The notes: generated by a model from the letters alone, not told the origin. Numbered from the stretch's first letter, positions 53,395 to 63,109 are shown. The stretch: 64,000 bases of DNA from G963665495 sp963665495 (GCA_963665495.1 OY762289.1:3844001-3908000), one strand, 5' to 3'. Numbers and translations are program-made.

Positions 53395-53745
53395 CAACGG
53401 ATCCTCCAGATAATTTAAGAATATACCTGGATTACTCCCACAAAATTTATATTGTCAAATACTTAAAAGAGGAAAGCATTATACGCTACAAATAGAAAAG
53501 ACTATGTCTGATAGTTGAAAAAAAATAAGAAATCAATACTGACGAATTGCGAAGATCCACCATAAGAATCAATTAATTATGAAGATGGACAGCTTTTTTG
53601 AGAATGAGGATATTTCTCTCTGCCATGCAAGTGTGAAGGCGTGAGTCGGTTTTTCGACACCCTATGGGTTTGATTGTTTTTCAGTAAATAGTTTTTAACA
53701 AGTTTGTCATATCTCCAAAAAAATATTTTTACAAAAATGTAATTA
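53395..53745. other. AT-rich intergenic region upstream of the GlcG-like gene
   Basis: 351 AT-rich bases. No gene is supported. A minus-strand TATAAT (53478-53483) is a possible -10 box, with no good -35. A TATAAT alone is weak evidence in AT-rich sequence. Confidence 0.4.
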
Positions 53746-54312
53746 CTAAAAACTTGGCGGCGTGTTCACCCAGATGATTTTTGCTACGCCTTTACCAGGA
53801 TTCCGGTAGCTGTGCTTACGCTCCGAACGGAACAGAAAGGAATCGCCCGCGCGCAGGTGGTGTTTTTTCCCGTCCAGGCTGAGTTCCAGTTCACCTTCAA
53901 TCACGTAGCCCAGTTCCTCGCCCTCGTGCGAGTACTCGCCGTCCGTATGCCCTCCGGGCTGGATGACATGAATATTCGCCTGCAACAGCCTGTCCGGAGA
54001 ATGAGGCGCCAGTGCCTCGAGTACGATGTCCGTGCCCGAACGGATGGTGGAAATGTTCAACAGCGGACGCGTGCCCTCGCGGGCGATGAAGTCCGCGTCG
54101 TCGCTTTGATAAAACAGCGCGCTGGCGCTCAGATCCAGCGCACGCGCGATTCTGTGCAGATTCTTGAAGGACGGGTTGGCCTTGCCGTGCTCGATTTTGG
54201 AAAGCATGCTTTCCGAACAGCCCACAGCTTCGGCCAGGTCTGCAAGCCGCATCCCCATCATGGTCCGGCGGTGGCGTATCCGCACCCCCAACGCATTGTC
54301 GTTCTCGCTCAA
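53746..54312 (-). CDS. XRE-family regulator with C-terminal cupin (second), divergent from liv
   Basis: A 188-aa protein starting with TTG at 54312; GGGAGG sits 7 bases before it. HTH ~8-65 (RIRHRRTMMGMRLADLAEAVGCSESMLSKIEHG), cupin ~105-185 (HTDGEYSHEGEELGYVIEGELEL, LRAGDSFLFRSERKHSYRNPG). It resembles regulators of amino-acid and polyamine genes such as PuuR. Divergent orientation to livGFKHM and the inverted repeats in the shared promoter region suggest it represses itself and the liv operon, with an imported amino acid or derivative as inducer. Confidence 0.92.
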   Translation of the reverse strand: MSENDNALGVRIRHRRTMMGMRLADLAEAVGCSESMLSKIEHGKANPSFKNLHRIARALDLSASALFYQSDDADFIAREGTRPLLNISTIRSGTDIVLEALAPHSPDRLLQANIHVIQPGGHTDGEYSHEGEELGYVIEGELELSLDGKKHHLRAGDSFLFRSERKHSYRNPGKGVAKIIWVNTPPSF

Positions 54313-54346
54313 AACGCTTCCTCCCTTGTATATCTCTTATCTGTTT

Positions 54347-54363
54347 CTTGAAAAAAATTCAAG
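54347..54363. promoter_or_regulatory. Inverted repeat near the regulator gene
   Basis: CTTGAAAAAAATTCAAG: arms CTTGAA / TTCAAG with a 5-base centre. It lies 35-51 bases upstream of the regulator start. Its half-sites match those of the repeat at 54578-54594. Confidence 0.55.
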
Positions 54364-54550
54364 TTACATTCCAGTGATTTCGTGTTCACCTTTTCAAAAG
54401 TTCAACCCGACGCGACAAAAGTACGTACAACTCAGTTTTGCTTCGCAGTATTTTTGCAAAATTGTCATAAATTCAACATAAAATCACTGTTTTTACCCTT
54501 CATTCACTATCAAAACTCATAAAACAAGCTGATTTTACACACTAAATACT

Positions 54551-54570
54551 GGCTGGCACGAAGTTAGCTT
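54551..54570 (+). promoter_or_regulatory. Sigma-54-like promoter of the liv operon
   Basis: TGGCACGAAGTTAGCT at 54554-54569: TGGCACG is a perfect -24 box, and GG (54555-54556) and GC (54567-54568) are exactly 10 bases apart. The -12 box is TAGCT instead of TTGCT. Start expected near 54580. Confidence 0.6.
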
Positions 54571-54577
54571 AAATGAA

Positions 54578-54594
54578 ATTCAAGAAACTTGAAT
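54578..54594. promoter_or_regulatory. Inverted repeat over the liv start site (candidate operator)
   Basis: ATTCAAGAAACTTGAAT: 7-base arms around AAA. It lies directly over the transcription start predicted from the sigma-54 element, so binding there would block transcription. Confidence 0.6.
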
Positions 54595-54619
54595 AATAAT
54601 CCAACGTCTGGAGTGAGAC

Positions 54620-55360
54620 GTGCTGCAAACCCAACAGCTTTCCAAGGCCTTTGGCGCATTTTACGCCACGCATGATGTGGACCTGCACGTACGCAAGGGA
54701 TCCATTCACGCGATTATCGGGCCAAATGGCGCCGGAAAGACCACCCTGTTCAACCTCCTGGCCGGTGTCTTTGCTCCGAGTTCCGGGAAGGTGCTTTTCA
54801 AAGGCCGGGACATTTCCAAACGTTCGGTCCACCAGCGCTGCCGGCTCGGTATCGGACGTTCGTTCCAGGTCACCAGCATCTTTCCGGAACTGAGTGTTGC
54901 GGAAAACGTCCGCCTGGCCTGCCAGGCCAAAAGCGGGTTGGGGCATTCGCTCTTCCGGCGCGCTGCCAATTGCAGCGAAATCAACGACCGTGCCGACGCC
55001 ATCCTCGAATTCATGGGCATCAGCGGTCTGCGCAACCTGCCCGCCGGAACCATTCCCTACGGCAGTCAGCGCTCGCTGGATGTGGCCATCGCCATCGGCA
55101 CCGACCCCGAACTGCTGCTCCTGGACGAACCCACCAGCGGCATGAGCCCGGACGATACGCTGCGCATGATCGATCTGATCCACCGCCTGGCTGAAAAATA
55201 CACCATCGTACTCATCGAGCACCATATGAATGTGGTCATGTCCATTTCCGACACCATCAGCGTGCTCCAGATGGGCAGCCTGATCGCCCAGGGTACGCCA
55301 CAGGAAATCCAGCAGAACGACGACGTCAAAAAGGCCTATCTGGGAGAATCCCAATGGTAA
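54620..55360 (+). CDS. livG: Branched-chain/HAAT-type ABC transporter ATPase LivG
   Basis: A 246-aa ATPase from GTG 54620, with GGAG upstream. Walker A GPNGAGKTTLFN, signature IPYGSQRSLDVA (typical of LivG), Walker B LLLLDEPTSGMSP, His switch EHHMNVVMSISD. It energises import with LivF. Its stop overlaps livF by 7 bases. Gene order livG-livF-livK-livH-livM is complete, so the uptake system is probably functional. Confidence 0.95.
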   Translation: MLQTQQLSKAFGAFYATHDVDLHVRKGSIHAIIGPNGAGKTTLFNLLAGVFAPSSGKVLFKGRDISKRSVHQRCRLGIGRSFQVTSIFPELSVAENVRLACQAKSGLGHSLFRRAANCSEINDRADAILEFMGISGLRNLPAGTIPYGSQRSLDVAIAIGTDPELLLLDEPTSGMSPDDTLRMIDLIHRLAEKYTIVLIEHHMNVVMSISDTISVLQMGSLIAQGTPQEIQQNDDVKKAYLGESQW

Positions 55361-56070
55361 GCGCGAACCCTGCTGCGCCCCTACTCCGGGTGGAAAACAT
55401 CCACTCCTATTACAGCAAGAGTCACATTATCCAGGGCTTGTCATTTTCCGTGGACAAAGGTGAATGCTTTTCTTTTCTCGGACGCAATGGCGCCGGAAAA
55501 ACCACAACCCTGCGCAGCATCATGGGGCTCGTACCGCCGGCGCGCGGACGCATCACCTTCAAAGACACGCTGATCTCCGGACAGAAACCGTACCAGATCG
55601 CCCGCCAGGGCATCGGATACGTGCCCGAGGAACGCCAGATCTTCTCCTCGCTGTCCGTGGAAGAAAACCTGCTTATCGCCGGCACCAAAACCTCCGACTG
55701 GCCCCTGGAGCGGATCTACGAACTGTTTCCGCGCCTGGAGGAACGTCGCAAACACATGGGAAACCAGCTGAGCGGCGGCGAACAACAAATGCTGGCCATC
55801 GCCCGTGCTCTGATGACCGGTCCGGAGCTGCTGTTACTGGACGAGCCCACAGAAGGCCTGGCTCCACTGATCGTGGAAATGCTTTTAGAGACCATTCTGC
55901 TGATCAAGAGCCAGGGCATGACCATCATTTTGGTCGAACAGAACGTCAACGCGACCCTGAAAGTCACGGACCACTATTGCATCCTGCAGCAGGGAGTCTC
56001 CGTGTTCAAGGGAAGCTGCAAAGAATTTCAGGAACGCCCGGAACTCAAGGAAACGTACCTGGGTGTTTGA
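55354..56070 (+). CDS. livF: HAAT-type ABC transporter ATPase LivF
   Basis: A 238-aa ATPase. Walker A GRNGAGKTTTLRS, LivF-type PEERQIFSSLSVEENL, signature LSGGEQQMLAIARAL, Walker B LLLLDEPTEGLAP. It pairs with LivG below the LivH-LivM permeases. About 98 bases, including a GC-rich hairpin, separate it from livK. Confidence 0.95.
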   Translation: MVSANPAAPLLRVENIHSYYSKSHIIQGLSFSVDKGECFSFLGRNGAGKTTTLRSIMGLVPPARGRITFKDTLISGQKPYQIARQGIGYVPEERQIFSSLSVEENLLIAGTKTSDWPLERIYELFPRLEERRKHMGNQLSGGEQQMLAIARALMTGPELLLLDEPTEGLAPLIVEMLLETILLIKSQGMTIILVEQNVNATLKVTDHYCILQQGVSVFKGSCKEFQERPELKETYLGV

Positions 56071-56113
56071 TAAATCGGTTACGTCACGGGCGCCCCGCCC
56101 CACAGCTCCGCCT

Positions 56114-56128
56114 GGGGGATCATCCCCC
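56114..56128. repeat. GC-rich hairpin between livF and livK
   Basis: GGGGGAT C ATCCCCC. It belongs to the same style of hairpin as CAGGGGGA / TCCCCCTG at 59485-59504. It may reduce readthrough and help balance ATPase and binding-protein expression. Confidence 0.6.
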
Positions 56129-56168
56129 TGGCCGCAATAGAACAATCAAGGAAGGAGGAACTCCTCAG

Positions 56169-57389
56169 ATGTCCAAAAAGATGAACCGCAGAGATTTCAT
56201 CCGGAATTCAGCCGCGGCCGCAGCCTGCTTCACCGCCGGCGGACTCGCGCTTCCGCGCCGGGCTTTCGCCTCGGGCGAGTCGGTCAAATTCTTTCTCGGC
56301 TGCACCATGTCCGGCGCCTATGCCTCCTCCGGAATGTATATTTCCCGCGGCATGCAGCTGGCCATAGAGAATTACGGCAACAAAGTGCTGGGCCGCCCGG
56401 TCGAACTCATCGAACGCGACACCCCCAATCCGGCGGAAGGCGTCCGCAAATCCCAGGAAGCCGTGGAAAGTCTGGGTTGCAACTTCGTGACCATCGCCCC
56501 CAGCAGTTCCACCATTCTGGCCGTGGCAGAATACGCCAAGAAAAAAGGCGTTGTGCTTTTCGGACACGGCGGCAGCGACAAGATCACGGGCTCGGCCTGC
56601 AACAAATCCACCTTCCGCTGGCAGGTTCCCACCTGGGGCGCCATCCGTGAAGTGGTGCCGCGCATCATCAATGAATACGGCGCCAAAAGCTTTTACACCA
56701 TCACGCCCAAATACGTTTTCGGTGAAGACCTGCTGCGCAACACCGAAGAAGTCCTGAAAGACATGGGCATCAAATTCCTGGGTAATTCCTTCCACAGCCT
56801 GGGCGAATCCGATTTCAGCTCGCACATCACCAAAGCCATGGCCGCGGGCGCGGACTGCGTCCTGTTCCTGAACTTCGGCGGCGATACGGTCAACGCTCTG
56901 AAGCAGGCGCACAACTTCGGCCTCAAACAGGTCTCCAAAATCGCCTGTGCCTGGGGTTCGGGCATCACCCAGATGAAGGCGCTCGGACCGGATATCCTCC
57001 AGGGCGTTATCTGGGGATTGCAGTACTTCTACAAAATCGACACCCCGGCCAACAAGCAGCTGGTGGAAACTTTCAAGGCCAAATACGGCGAAGTGCCGCC
57101 CTACGTCGCGGCCCAGACCTACGCCTCCACCATGACCCTGCTCCAGGCCATCGACAAGGCCGGCAGCGACAAACCCGCGGATGTCATCGCCGCACTGGAA
57201 GACTTCAAATACGCCGGACTCACCGGAGAGGAAGTCTACCGCGCGTGCGACCACCAATGCATCAAGCCGTACTACACCATACGTTGTAAGGCTGCAGCGG
57301 ACATGAAAGATCCGGATGATTTCGGCGATATCATCGGCAGCTCCATCAACTTCCAACCTTGCGGAGAAAACGGCTGCAACATGGGATAG
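56169..57389 (+). CDS. livK: Periplasmic amino-acid-binding protein (LivK type), Tat-exported
   Basis: A 406-aa protein. GGAGGA precedes ATG 56169; a longer open frame upstream is chance. The N-terminus has a twin-arginine signal (N6-R7-R8-D9-F10-I11, then an Ala-rich h-region), unusual for LivK, which is normally Sec-exported; Tat-type LivK forms are known in this lineage. The mature part is a type I periplasmic binding fold (VKFFLGCTMSGAYASSGMYISRGMQLAIENYG, FVTIAPSSSTILAVAEYA). The ligand cannot be assigned by inspection; genes downstream suggest lysine-related compounds. Confidence 0.92.
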   Translation: MSKKMNRRDFIRNSAAAAACFTAGGLALPRRAFASGESVKFFLGCTMSGAYASSGMYISRGMQLAIENYGNKVLGRPVELIERDTPNPAEGVRKSQEAVESLGCNFVTIAPSSSTILAVAEYAKKKGVVLFGHGGSDKITGSACNKSTFRWQVPTWGAIREVVPRIINEYGAKSFYTITPKYVFGEDLLRNTEEVLKDMGIKFLGNSFHSLGESDFSSHITKAMAAGADCVLFLNFGGDTVNALKQAHNFGLKQVSKIACAWGSGITQMKALGPDILQGVIWGLQYFYKIDTPANKQLVETFKAKYGEVPPYVAAQTYASTMTLLQAIDKAGSDKPADVIAALEDFKYAGLTGEEVYRACDHQCIKPYYTIRCKAAADMKDPDDFGDIIGSSINFQPCGENGCNMG

Positions 57390-57420
57390 CATAGGGACAG
57401 ATGTAGAATTCGAGGGGAGA

Positions 57421-57445
57421 CGTCGTGGGGGCTGCGCGCCCCCAC
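57421..57445. repeat. GC-rich hairpin repeat (type B) between livK and livH
   Basis: CGTC then GTGGGGGC (57425-57432) TGCGC GCCCCCAC (57438-57445), then a C-run. The block recurs after kamA at 62668-62692 with a changed loop. Confidence 0.8.
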
Positions 57446-57487
57446 CCCCCCCTCGCCAGAATCCCCCCAATCCGACAGGACAACGCC

Positions 57488-58351
57488 ATGACCAATTTAA
57501 TTATTCTGCAGGTATTCAACGGCCTGGTGCTGGGTATGATCTACGTGATGCTGGCCATGGGCTTGTCCATTGTCTGGGGCATGATGGACATCATCAACTT
57601 CGCCCACGGCCTGTTTTACGCGCTGGGCGCGTATCTGGCCTACACCTACGTACAGGTTACGGGAGATTTCTGGAGCGCGTTGCTGGTGGTGCCGCTGGCC
57701 ACTGCGGCCATAGGCATGCTGCTGGAGCGCCTCCTGCTGCGGCGGCTCTACGGGCAGAACATTCTCTACCAGATTCTGATGACTTTCGGCCTGGCCCTGA
57801 TCGGACGCGAGGTACTCATTCTGGTGTACGGCCCCGTGGGCAAGAGCTTTTCCATGCCCGCCGCGCTGGTGGGTGTGGTCAAGATAGGCAGCCTGTTCTT
57901 TCCGCTCTATCGGGTGTTCATCTTTTTCCTGGTGCTGGCCCTAGCCGCGGGCATGTGGCTGTTCATTGAAAAGACCCGATACGGTTCGATCATCCGGGCG
58001 GGCACGGAAAACGCCGACATGGTCAGCTGCCTGGGCATCAACATTTCGCTGGTTTTCACGCTGATTTTCGGCCTGGCCCAGGCCATTGCCGGGCTCGGCG
58101 GCGTGCTGGCCGCGCCCATGCGCGGGGTCGAACCTTTCATGGGGGATCTGATCCTGGGCATCTGTTTTGCCGTGGTGGTCATCGGCGGCATGGGCAGCTT
58201 TATGGGCGCCATCATCGGCGGGCTTATCGTGGGGCTGTCGCAAAGCCTGATCACCCTGGTGCTGCCCAGCGCGTCCGTAATAATCGTCTTCGTGGTCATG
58301 GCCGCCATTCTGCTGGTGCGGCCGCGCGGACTGATGGGAATAAGGGACTGA
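57488..58351 (+). CDS. livH: HAAT-type ABC permease LivH
   Basis: A 287-aa permease with about eight membrane segments. The ATG at 57488 is preferred, since it starts at FNGLVLGMIYVMLAMGLSIVWGMMDIINFAHG, the family signature. The conserved EAA-like loop is RAGTENADMVSCLGINISLVF. It forms the channel with LivM. livM begins 4 bases after its stop. Confidence 0.95.
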   Translation: MTNLIILQVFNGLVLGMIYVMLAMGLSIVWGMMDIINFAHGLFYALGAYLAYTYVQVTGDFWSALLVVPLATAAIGMLLERLLLRRLYGQNILYQILMTFGLALIGREVLILVYGPVGKSFSMPAALVGVVKIGSLFFPLYRVFIFFLVLALAAGMWLFIEKTRYGSIIRAGTENADMVSCLGINISLVFTLIFGLAQAIAGLGGVLAAPMRGVEPFMGDLILGICFAVVVIGGMGSFMGAIIGGLIVGLSQSLITLVLPSASVIIVFVVMAAILLVRPRGLMGIRD

Positions 58352-58355
58352 GATC

Positions 58356-59408
58356 ATGACAAGCTCCGCACGCACTGCTTTTTTCTCGCGCCACGCCCTG
58401 TTGCCCGGCATGGCTGCAGCACTCGTACTGCTGCCTCTGGCCCTGCCTTACTACGCGCTGGGGACGGAAATCGTGCTCTTTGCGCTGGCCGCCGTGGCCT
58501 TTGACCTCTGCCTCGGCTATACGGGCGTGATGATGTTCTGCCAGGCCTCATTTTTCGGCACGGGCGTGTATGTGACCGCCCTGACGCTGATCCATCTTTC
58601 CCAGAATATTTTTGTGGCCGTGTTCCTGGGCGTTGCCGCGGCCGGACTGCTGGCCCTGCTGTTTGGCTGGCTGGCTTCCTCCCGCTCGGGCACCTATTCG
58701 GTGCTGCTGACGCTGGCCTTTAATGAGCTGATTTATTTCATTGCCTATCAGTGGAGTTCGGTCACCGGCGGCGACGACGGCCTGACCGGCGTGCCCCGCC
58801 CGAATCTGGAAGTACCCGGACTGTTCAGCATCGACCTGCAGTCCTCGCTGTCCTTCTACGTGTTCGCGGCGGTGGTCTTTCTGCTCTGCTTCGCCCTGAT
58901 CCGACGTATCACCCTGTCTCCCTTCGGGGCCGTGCTCAAGGGCATCCGGGAAAACGAAACACGAGCCCAGGCCGTGGGCTACAATATCCGGCTTTACAAG
59001 GTCGCCGTCTTCGTACTCGGGGGCGTCTTCATGGGACTGGCCGGCAGTCTCTACTGCATGCACATCAATTTCGCCCATATCCACAACGTACATTTCGAGA
59101 CCTCAGGCAACATCGTGATGATGGTGCTTATCGGCGGCATGGGCACCCTGGTGGGCCCCTTCATCGGCGCAACGCTGATCATGTGCGCCTCGGAATTCGC
59201 CAGCACGCTTTGGGACCGCTGGCTGATCATCCAGGGCATCGTCTTCATCCTCTTCGTGCTCTTCGCACGGGGCGGCATCTGGGGCATCGTCGAATCCCTC
59301 AGAGAACGGCTGCGTACGCGGACCAAAGTAGAGGCGGATACAAAAACCAATAAAGAAGAAGGAAATGCCTCCGGCGGCTTAAGAACCCTTTTGGAAAAGG
59401 GTTCTTAA
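58356..59408 (+). CDS. livM: HAAT-type ABC permease LivM
   Basis: A 350-aa permease with about nine membrane segments; family passages include GYTGVMMFCQASFFGTGVY, FGAVLKGIRENETRAQAVGYN and GGMGTLVGPFIGATLI. The last 15 residues (NASGGLRTLLEKGS and the preceding Gly) are encoded within the type A repeat at 59364-59409, whose hairpin also supplies the stop codon. They follow a hydrophilic tail (TKVEADTKTNKEEG) and probably are not functional. Confidence 0.93.
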   Translation: MTSSARTAFFSRHALLPGMAAALVLLPLALPYYALGTEIVLFALAAVAFDLCLGYTGVMMFCQASFFGTGVYVTALTLIHLSQNIFVAVFLGVAAAGLLALLFGWLASSRSGTYSVLLTLAFNELIYFIAYQWSSVTGGDDGLTGVPRPNLEVPGLFSIDLQSSLSFYVFAAVVFLLCFALIRRITLSPFGAVLKGIRENETRAQAVGYNIRLYKVAVFVLGGVFMGLAGSLYCMHINFAHIHNVHFETSGNIVMMVLIGGMGTLVGPFIGATLIMCASEFASTLWDRWLIIQGIVFILFVLFARGGIWGIVESLRERLRTRTKVEADTKTNKEEGNASGGLRTLLEKGS

Positions 59409-59409
59409 G
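59364..59409. repeat. GC-rich hairpin repeat (type A, partial) overlapping the livM 3' end
   Basis: AATGCCTCCGGCGGC (59364-59378) is identical to 46334-46348. Next comes a 15-bp inverted repeat CTTAAGAACCCTTTT / AAAAGGGTTCTTAAG (59378-59392, 59395-59409). The second outer arm of the complete copy is missing. Confidence 0.8.
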
Positions 59410-59484
59410 AATCTCCCTAAACTTTTGGCATGTAAGAGTTAAACAACAAACAGCAGTATTTTCCCCTCCCACTATACGCGGGGC

Positions 59485-59540
59485 CAGGGGGACGTTTCCC
59501 CCTGACAGGGCTTGGGGCGGGGCTTGGGGCAGCGCCCCAA
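59485..59540. repeat. Two GC-rich hairpins before the M20 hydrolase gene
   Basis: CAGGGGGA / TCCCCCTG (59485-59492, 59497-59504), then TTGGGGC AGC GCCCCAA (59524-59540). They fill the 170-base gap between livM and the hydrolase gene, within which I see no other gene. Confidence 0.75.
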
Positions 59541-59578
59541 AATGCTTATCGAGACATTCTATACAACAAGGAAAGAGC

Positions 59579-60799
59579 ATGCTTGCAACATTCAATACGC
59601 GCGCGGTAGAGCTGCGGGACGAGATTACCGGATTGGCGAGCAGGTTGATACGTACGCCAAGCATCAGCGGCACTGAAGGCGATATTGCCGCCTTGATCGC
59701 CCGGACCATGACGGACCTGGGCTACGACGAGGTGTTCACGGACAAAATCGGCAACGTGGTCGGCATCATCAAGGGCGACGGTACGGGCCCGTCCGTGATG
59801 TTCAACTCGCACATGGACCACGTGGACCCGGGCGAGGAGTCGCTCTGGGAATACGCCCCCTATGGCGGTGAAATCGCCGACGGTTTCGTGCACGGCCGGG
59901 CAGCCAGCGACGTCAAATCCGGACTGGCGTCACAGATTTACGCCGGTTACATGCTGAAGAATGCGGGTAAACCGCTCAAGGGCGATTTCATTTTTACCGG
60001 CGTGGTTCAGGAAGAGCCCGCGGAAATGTTCGGCATGCGCCATCTCTGCGATACGACCCTGCCCGAAAAAGGCATCACCTTCGACCTGATGGTCAGTTCA
60101 GAAGCCACCAATCTGGATCTTTCGCTCGGCCACCGCGGCCGCGCCGAGATCGAGGTCGTCACCTACGGGCGTACCAGCCACGGCAGCGCCCCCTGGCGCG
60201 GCGTCAACGCCGTATACAAGATGCTGCCCGTCCTCGAACAGGTGCAGGTTCTGGCCGATTCCCTGCCGGACGATCCGTTCCTCGGACGCGCCACTTGTAC
60301 GCTGACACGCATTTCCTGCTCGCCGGGCGAACTCTCCATTACGCCGGACAAATGCGTGGTCTCCCTGGACCGCCGGCTGGTCCGCGGCGAGACCAAGGAA
60401 GACGCCCTGAGCGAGATCCAGGCCATTCTGGACACCCTGGCGTCCCAGGACCCGGACTTCAAGGCCGAAGTCCGGATGCGGACGCAGCTGGAAACATCCT
60501 ATACGGGCGTCAGCGCCGAATGCGAAAAATACATGCACGCCTGGGCTCTGGAAAAGGACAACCCCGCGGTGCTGCGTTGTGTCCAGGCCCTGGAAGCCCT
60601 CGGCCAGAAGCCCGGATTCTGCCGCTGGGATTTCGGGACGGACGCCAGCTACGTCACCGGCGTACTGGGAATTCCCACCATCGGGTATTCGCCCATGGAA
60701 GAGCATTACGCGCACACCCCAAAAGATCGCTGCGACATTGCCAAGCTTGTCAAAGCCACTGCCGGCAACGCTGCCATTGCGTACGCGTTCCTGGCCTGA
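59579..60799 (+). CDS. ygeY: YgeY-like M20-family amidohydrolase/peptidase
   Basis: A 406-aa zinc hydrolase. Metal and catalytic residues: SHMDHVDPG (His and Asp), GRAASDVKSG (bridging Asp), VVQEEPAEMFG (catalytic Glu-Glu) and the late YAHTPKD. M20 enzymes of this group remove acyl or peptide groups from amino acids; YgeY members are often near purine and diamino-acid catabolic genes. AAGGAAAG precedes the ATG. Position after liv points to hydrolysis of an imported N-acyl amino acid or dipeptide. Confidence 0.87.
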   Translation: MLATFNTRAVELRDEITGLASRLIRTPSISGTEGDIAALIARTMTDLGYDEVFTDKIGNVVGIIKGDGTGPSVMFNSHMDHVDPGEESLWEYAPYGGEIADGFVHGRAASDVKSGLASQIYAGYMLKNAGKPLKGDFIFTGVVQEEPAEMFGMRHLCDTTLPEKGITFDLMVSSEATNLDLSLGHRGRAEIEVVTYGRTSHGSAPWRGVNAVYKMLPVLEQVQVLADSLPDDPFLGRATCTLTRISCSPGELSITPDKCVVSLDRRLVRGETKEDALSEIQAILDTLASQDPDFKAEVRMRTQLETSYTGVSAECEKYMHAWALEKDNPAVLRCVQALEALGQKPGFCRWDFGTDASYVTGVLGIPTIGYSPMEEHYAHTPKDRCDIAKLVKATAGNAAIAYAFLA

Positions 60800-60987
60800 C
60801 ATCAATATATGCTGTCCCATTGCCGGCGGCCGTAGTGTTTCTGCTGCGGCCGTCTGCTTTCTCCTGTCTCATTCACTCATAGGGCGGTCCGGCGGCGTAT
60901 CGAGACGCGGACAGTTTCTGCGGCCTGTTATATAGCCTTTTGAATTCATTGGCTCAATTTAAGTTTTACATATTTGTTTTGAGCGGC

Positions 60988-61016
60988 TTGCGATAAATTC
61001 ATTTTTTGTGTATAGT
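60988..61016 (+). promoter_or_regulatory. Sigma-70-type promoter of kamA
   Basis: TTGCGA (60988-60993), 17-base AT-rich spacer, TATAGT (61011-61016). The start is predicted near 61023, inside the inverted repeat that follows. Confidence 0.6.
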
Positions 61017-61017
61017 G

Positions 61018-61044
61018 CAACTATGAAATATGTAAGCATAGTTG
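61018..61044. promoter_or_regulatory. Inverted repeat over the kamA start site
   Basis: CAACTATG / CATAGTTG, 8-base arms with an 11-base centre. It overlaps the start predicted for the promoter at 60988-61016, so it is a repressor-site or 5' hairpin candidate. Confidence 0.55.
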
Positions 61045-61209
61045 TTTCTTTTCAGATTCTTCCCATTTCGCCTTCCAACAATGGGAATCCTACACAGGCG
61101 GGCTCGATTCTCTGCTTTCGACAGTTCTGCCTCCCCTTTACTTGAACCTACTCTGACCCTCTCTTTTAAGTAGTTGTATCGTTGTCGTTGGTAACGATTC
61201 AAACCGTAC

Positions 61210-61226
61210 CATATTGCAGCAATATG
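61210..61226. promoter_or_regulatory. Perfect inverted repeat in the kamA leader
   Basis: CATATTGCAGCAATATG: 8-base arms around one base. It lies 117 bases before kamA. A regulator site or an RNA hairpin are both possible. Confidence 0.55.
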
Positions 61227-61342
61227 TCCGACGTATTGTGCTGCTGTATGCTACCCGCAGCATTACGTCAGAATGCGAACCATACCTGACCGTGACTCTT
61301 GTTTTGCGTCCGGTCACGTAACGAATAAAGAAGGAGAAGAGT

Positions 61343-62647
<1,305 letters not shown>

Positions 62648-62667
62648 AAAAAGAAAGGCTCGGGATA

Positions 62668-62718
62668 CGTCGTGGGGGCTCCCCGCCCCCACACCCCCGG
62701 CCAGGGCAACGGCCCTGG
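62668..62718. repeat. GC-rich hairpin repeat (type B) after kamA
   Basis: CGTC then GTGGGGGC (62672-62679) / GCCCCCAC (62685-62692), as at 57421-57445, followed by a second hairpin CCAGGGC AACG GCCCTGG (62701-62718). It starts 20 bases after the kamA stop. Confidence 0.8.
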
Positions 62719-62785
62719 ACACGTACATAGACTAATAACGATTAATATGATTATTCGTTTGAGCGGTTCCAAACATGACCAGCAA

Positions 62786-62814
62786 TTGACAACCGACAAT
62801 TGTCACACTACACT
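62786..62814 (+). promoter_or_regulatory. higBA promoter with an operator palindrome in the spacer
   Basis: TTGACA (62786-62791), 17-base spacer, TACACT (62809-62814). The spacer holds the palindrome GACAATTGTC (62795-62804), where HigA would block RNA polymerase. The predicted start falls at about 62820, the A of the higB ATG. Confidence 0.65.
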
Positions 62815-62819
62815 ATGTC

Positions 62820-63098
62820 ATGATTATTGTCTTTCGGCATCGGGGATTGCGCCGTCTGTACGAAGACGACGATCCGCGCGGACTTATCCATGAGCATGTG
62901 GCTAAAATCCGACGTATTTTAGCCGCGCTCGACCAGGCAATATGCCCGGAAGATCTGGATTTACCCGGCTACAGGCTACACCATCTCAAGGGCGGGCTTG
63001 CAGATTATTGGAGCATCACCGTACGCGCCAACTGGCGGATCATCTTCCGCTTTGCCGGTCAGGACGTCACGGATATCGACTACCGTGATTATCATTAG
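62820..63098 (+). CDS. higB: HigB-type toxin (RelE/ParE superfamily)
   Basis: A 92-aa protein: ...LYEDDDPRGLIHEHVAKIRRILAALDQA, LPGYRLHHLKGGLADYWSITVRANWRIIFRF and DVTDIDYRDYH are diagnostic of HigB. HigB cuts mRNA at the ribosome. The toxin gene comes first and the antitoxin second, the usual hig order. No ribosome site is seen before the ATG, which fits leaderless translation from the promoter above. The antitoxin starts 11 bases after its stop. Confidence 0.93.
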   Translation: MIIVFRHRGLRRLYEDDDPRGLIHEHVAKIRRILAALDQAICPEDLDLPGYRLHHLKGGLADYWSITVRANWRIIFRFAGQDVTDIDYRDYH

Positions 63099-63109
63099 GA
63101 GCAAACACC

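Larger units (their letters stand above)
60800..61342. other. Long intergenic/leader region before kamA
   Basis: 543 bases without a supported gene. It holds a GC-rich inverted repeat near 60820-60850 (GCGGCCG motif), a promoter (60988-61016) and two inverted repeats. The predicted kamA leader is ~320 bases. I do not see the conserved pieces of a lysine riboswitch. Confidence 0.6.

Noticed and set aside
55464..56168. In-frame upstream extension of livK
   Set aside because: It runs through livF in another frame; GGAGGA and the Tat signal fix the start at 56169.
61023..61342. Lysine riboswitch in the kamA leader
   Set aside because: The conserved L-box pieces were not recognised; a covariance search would settle it.
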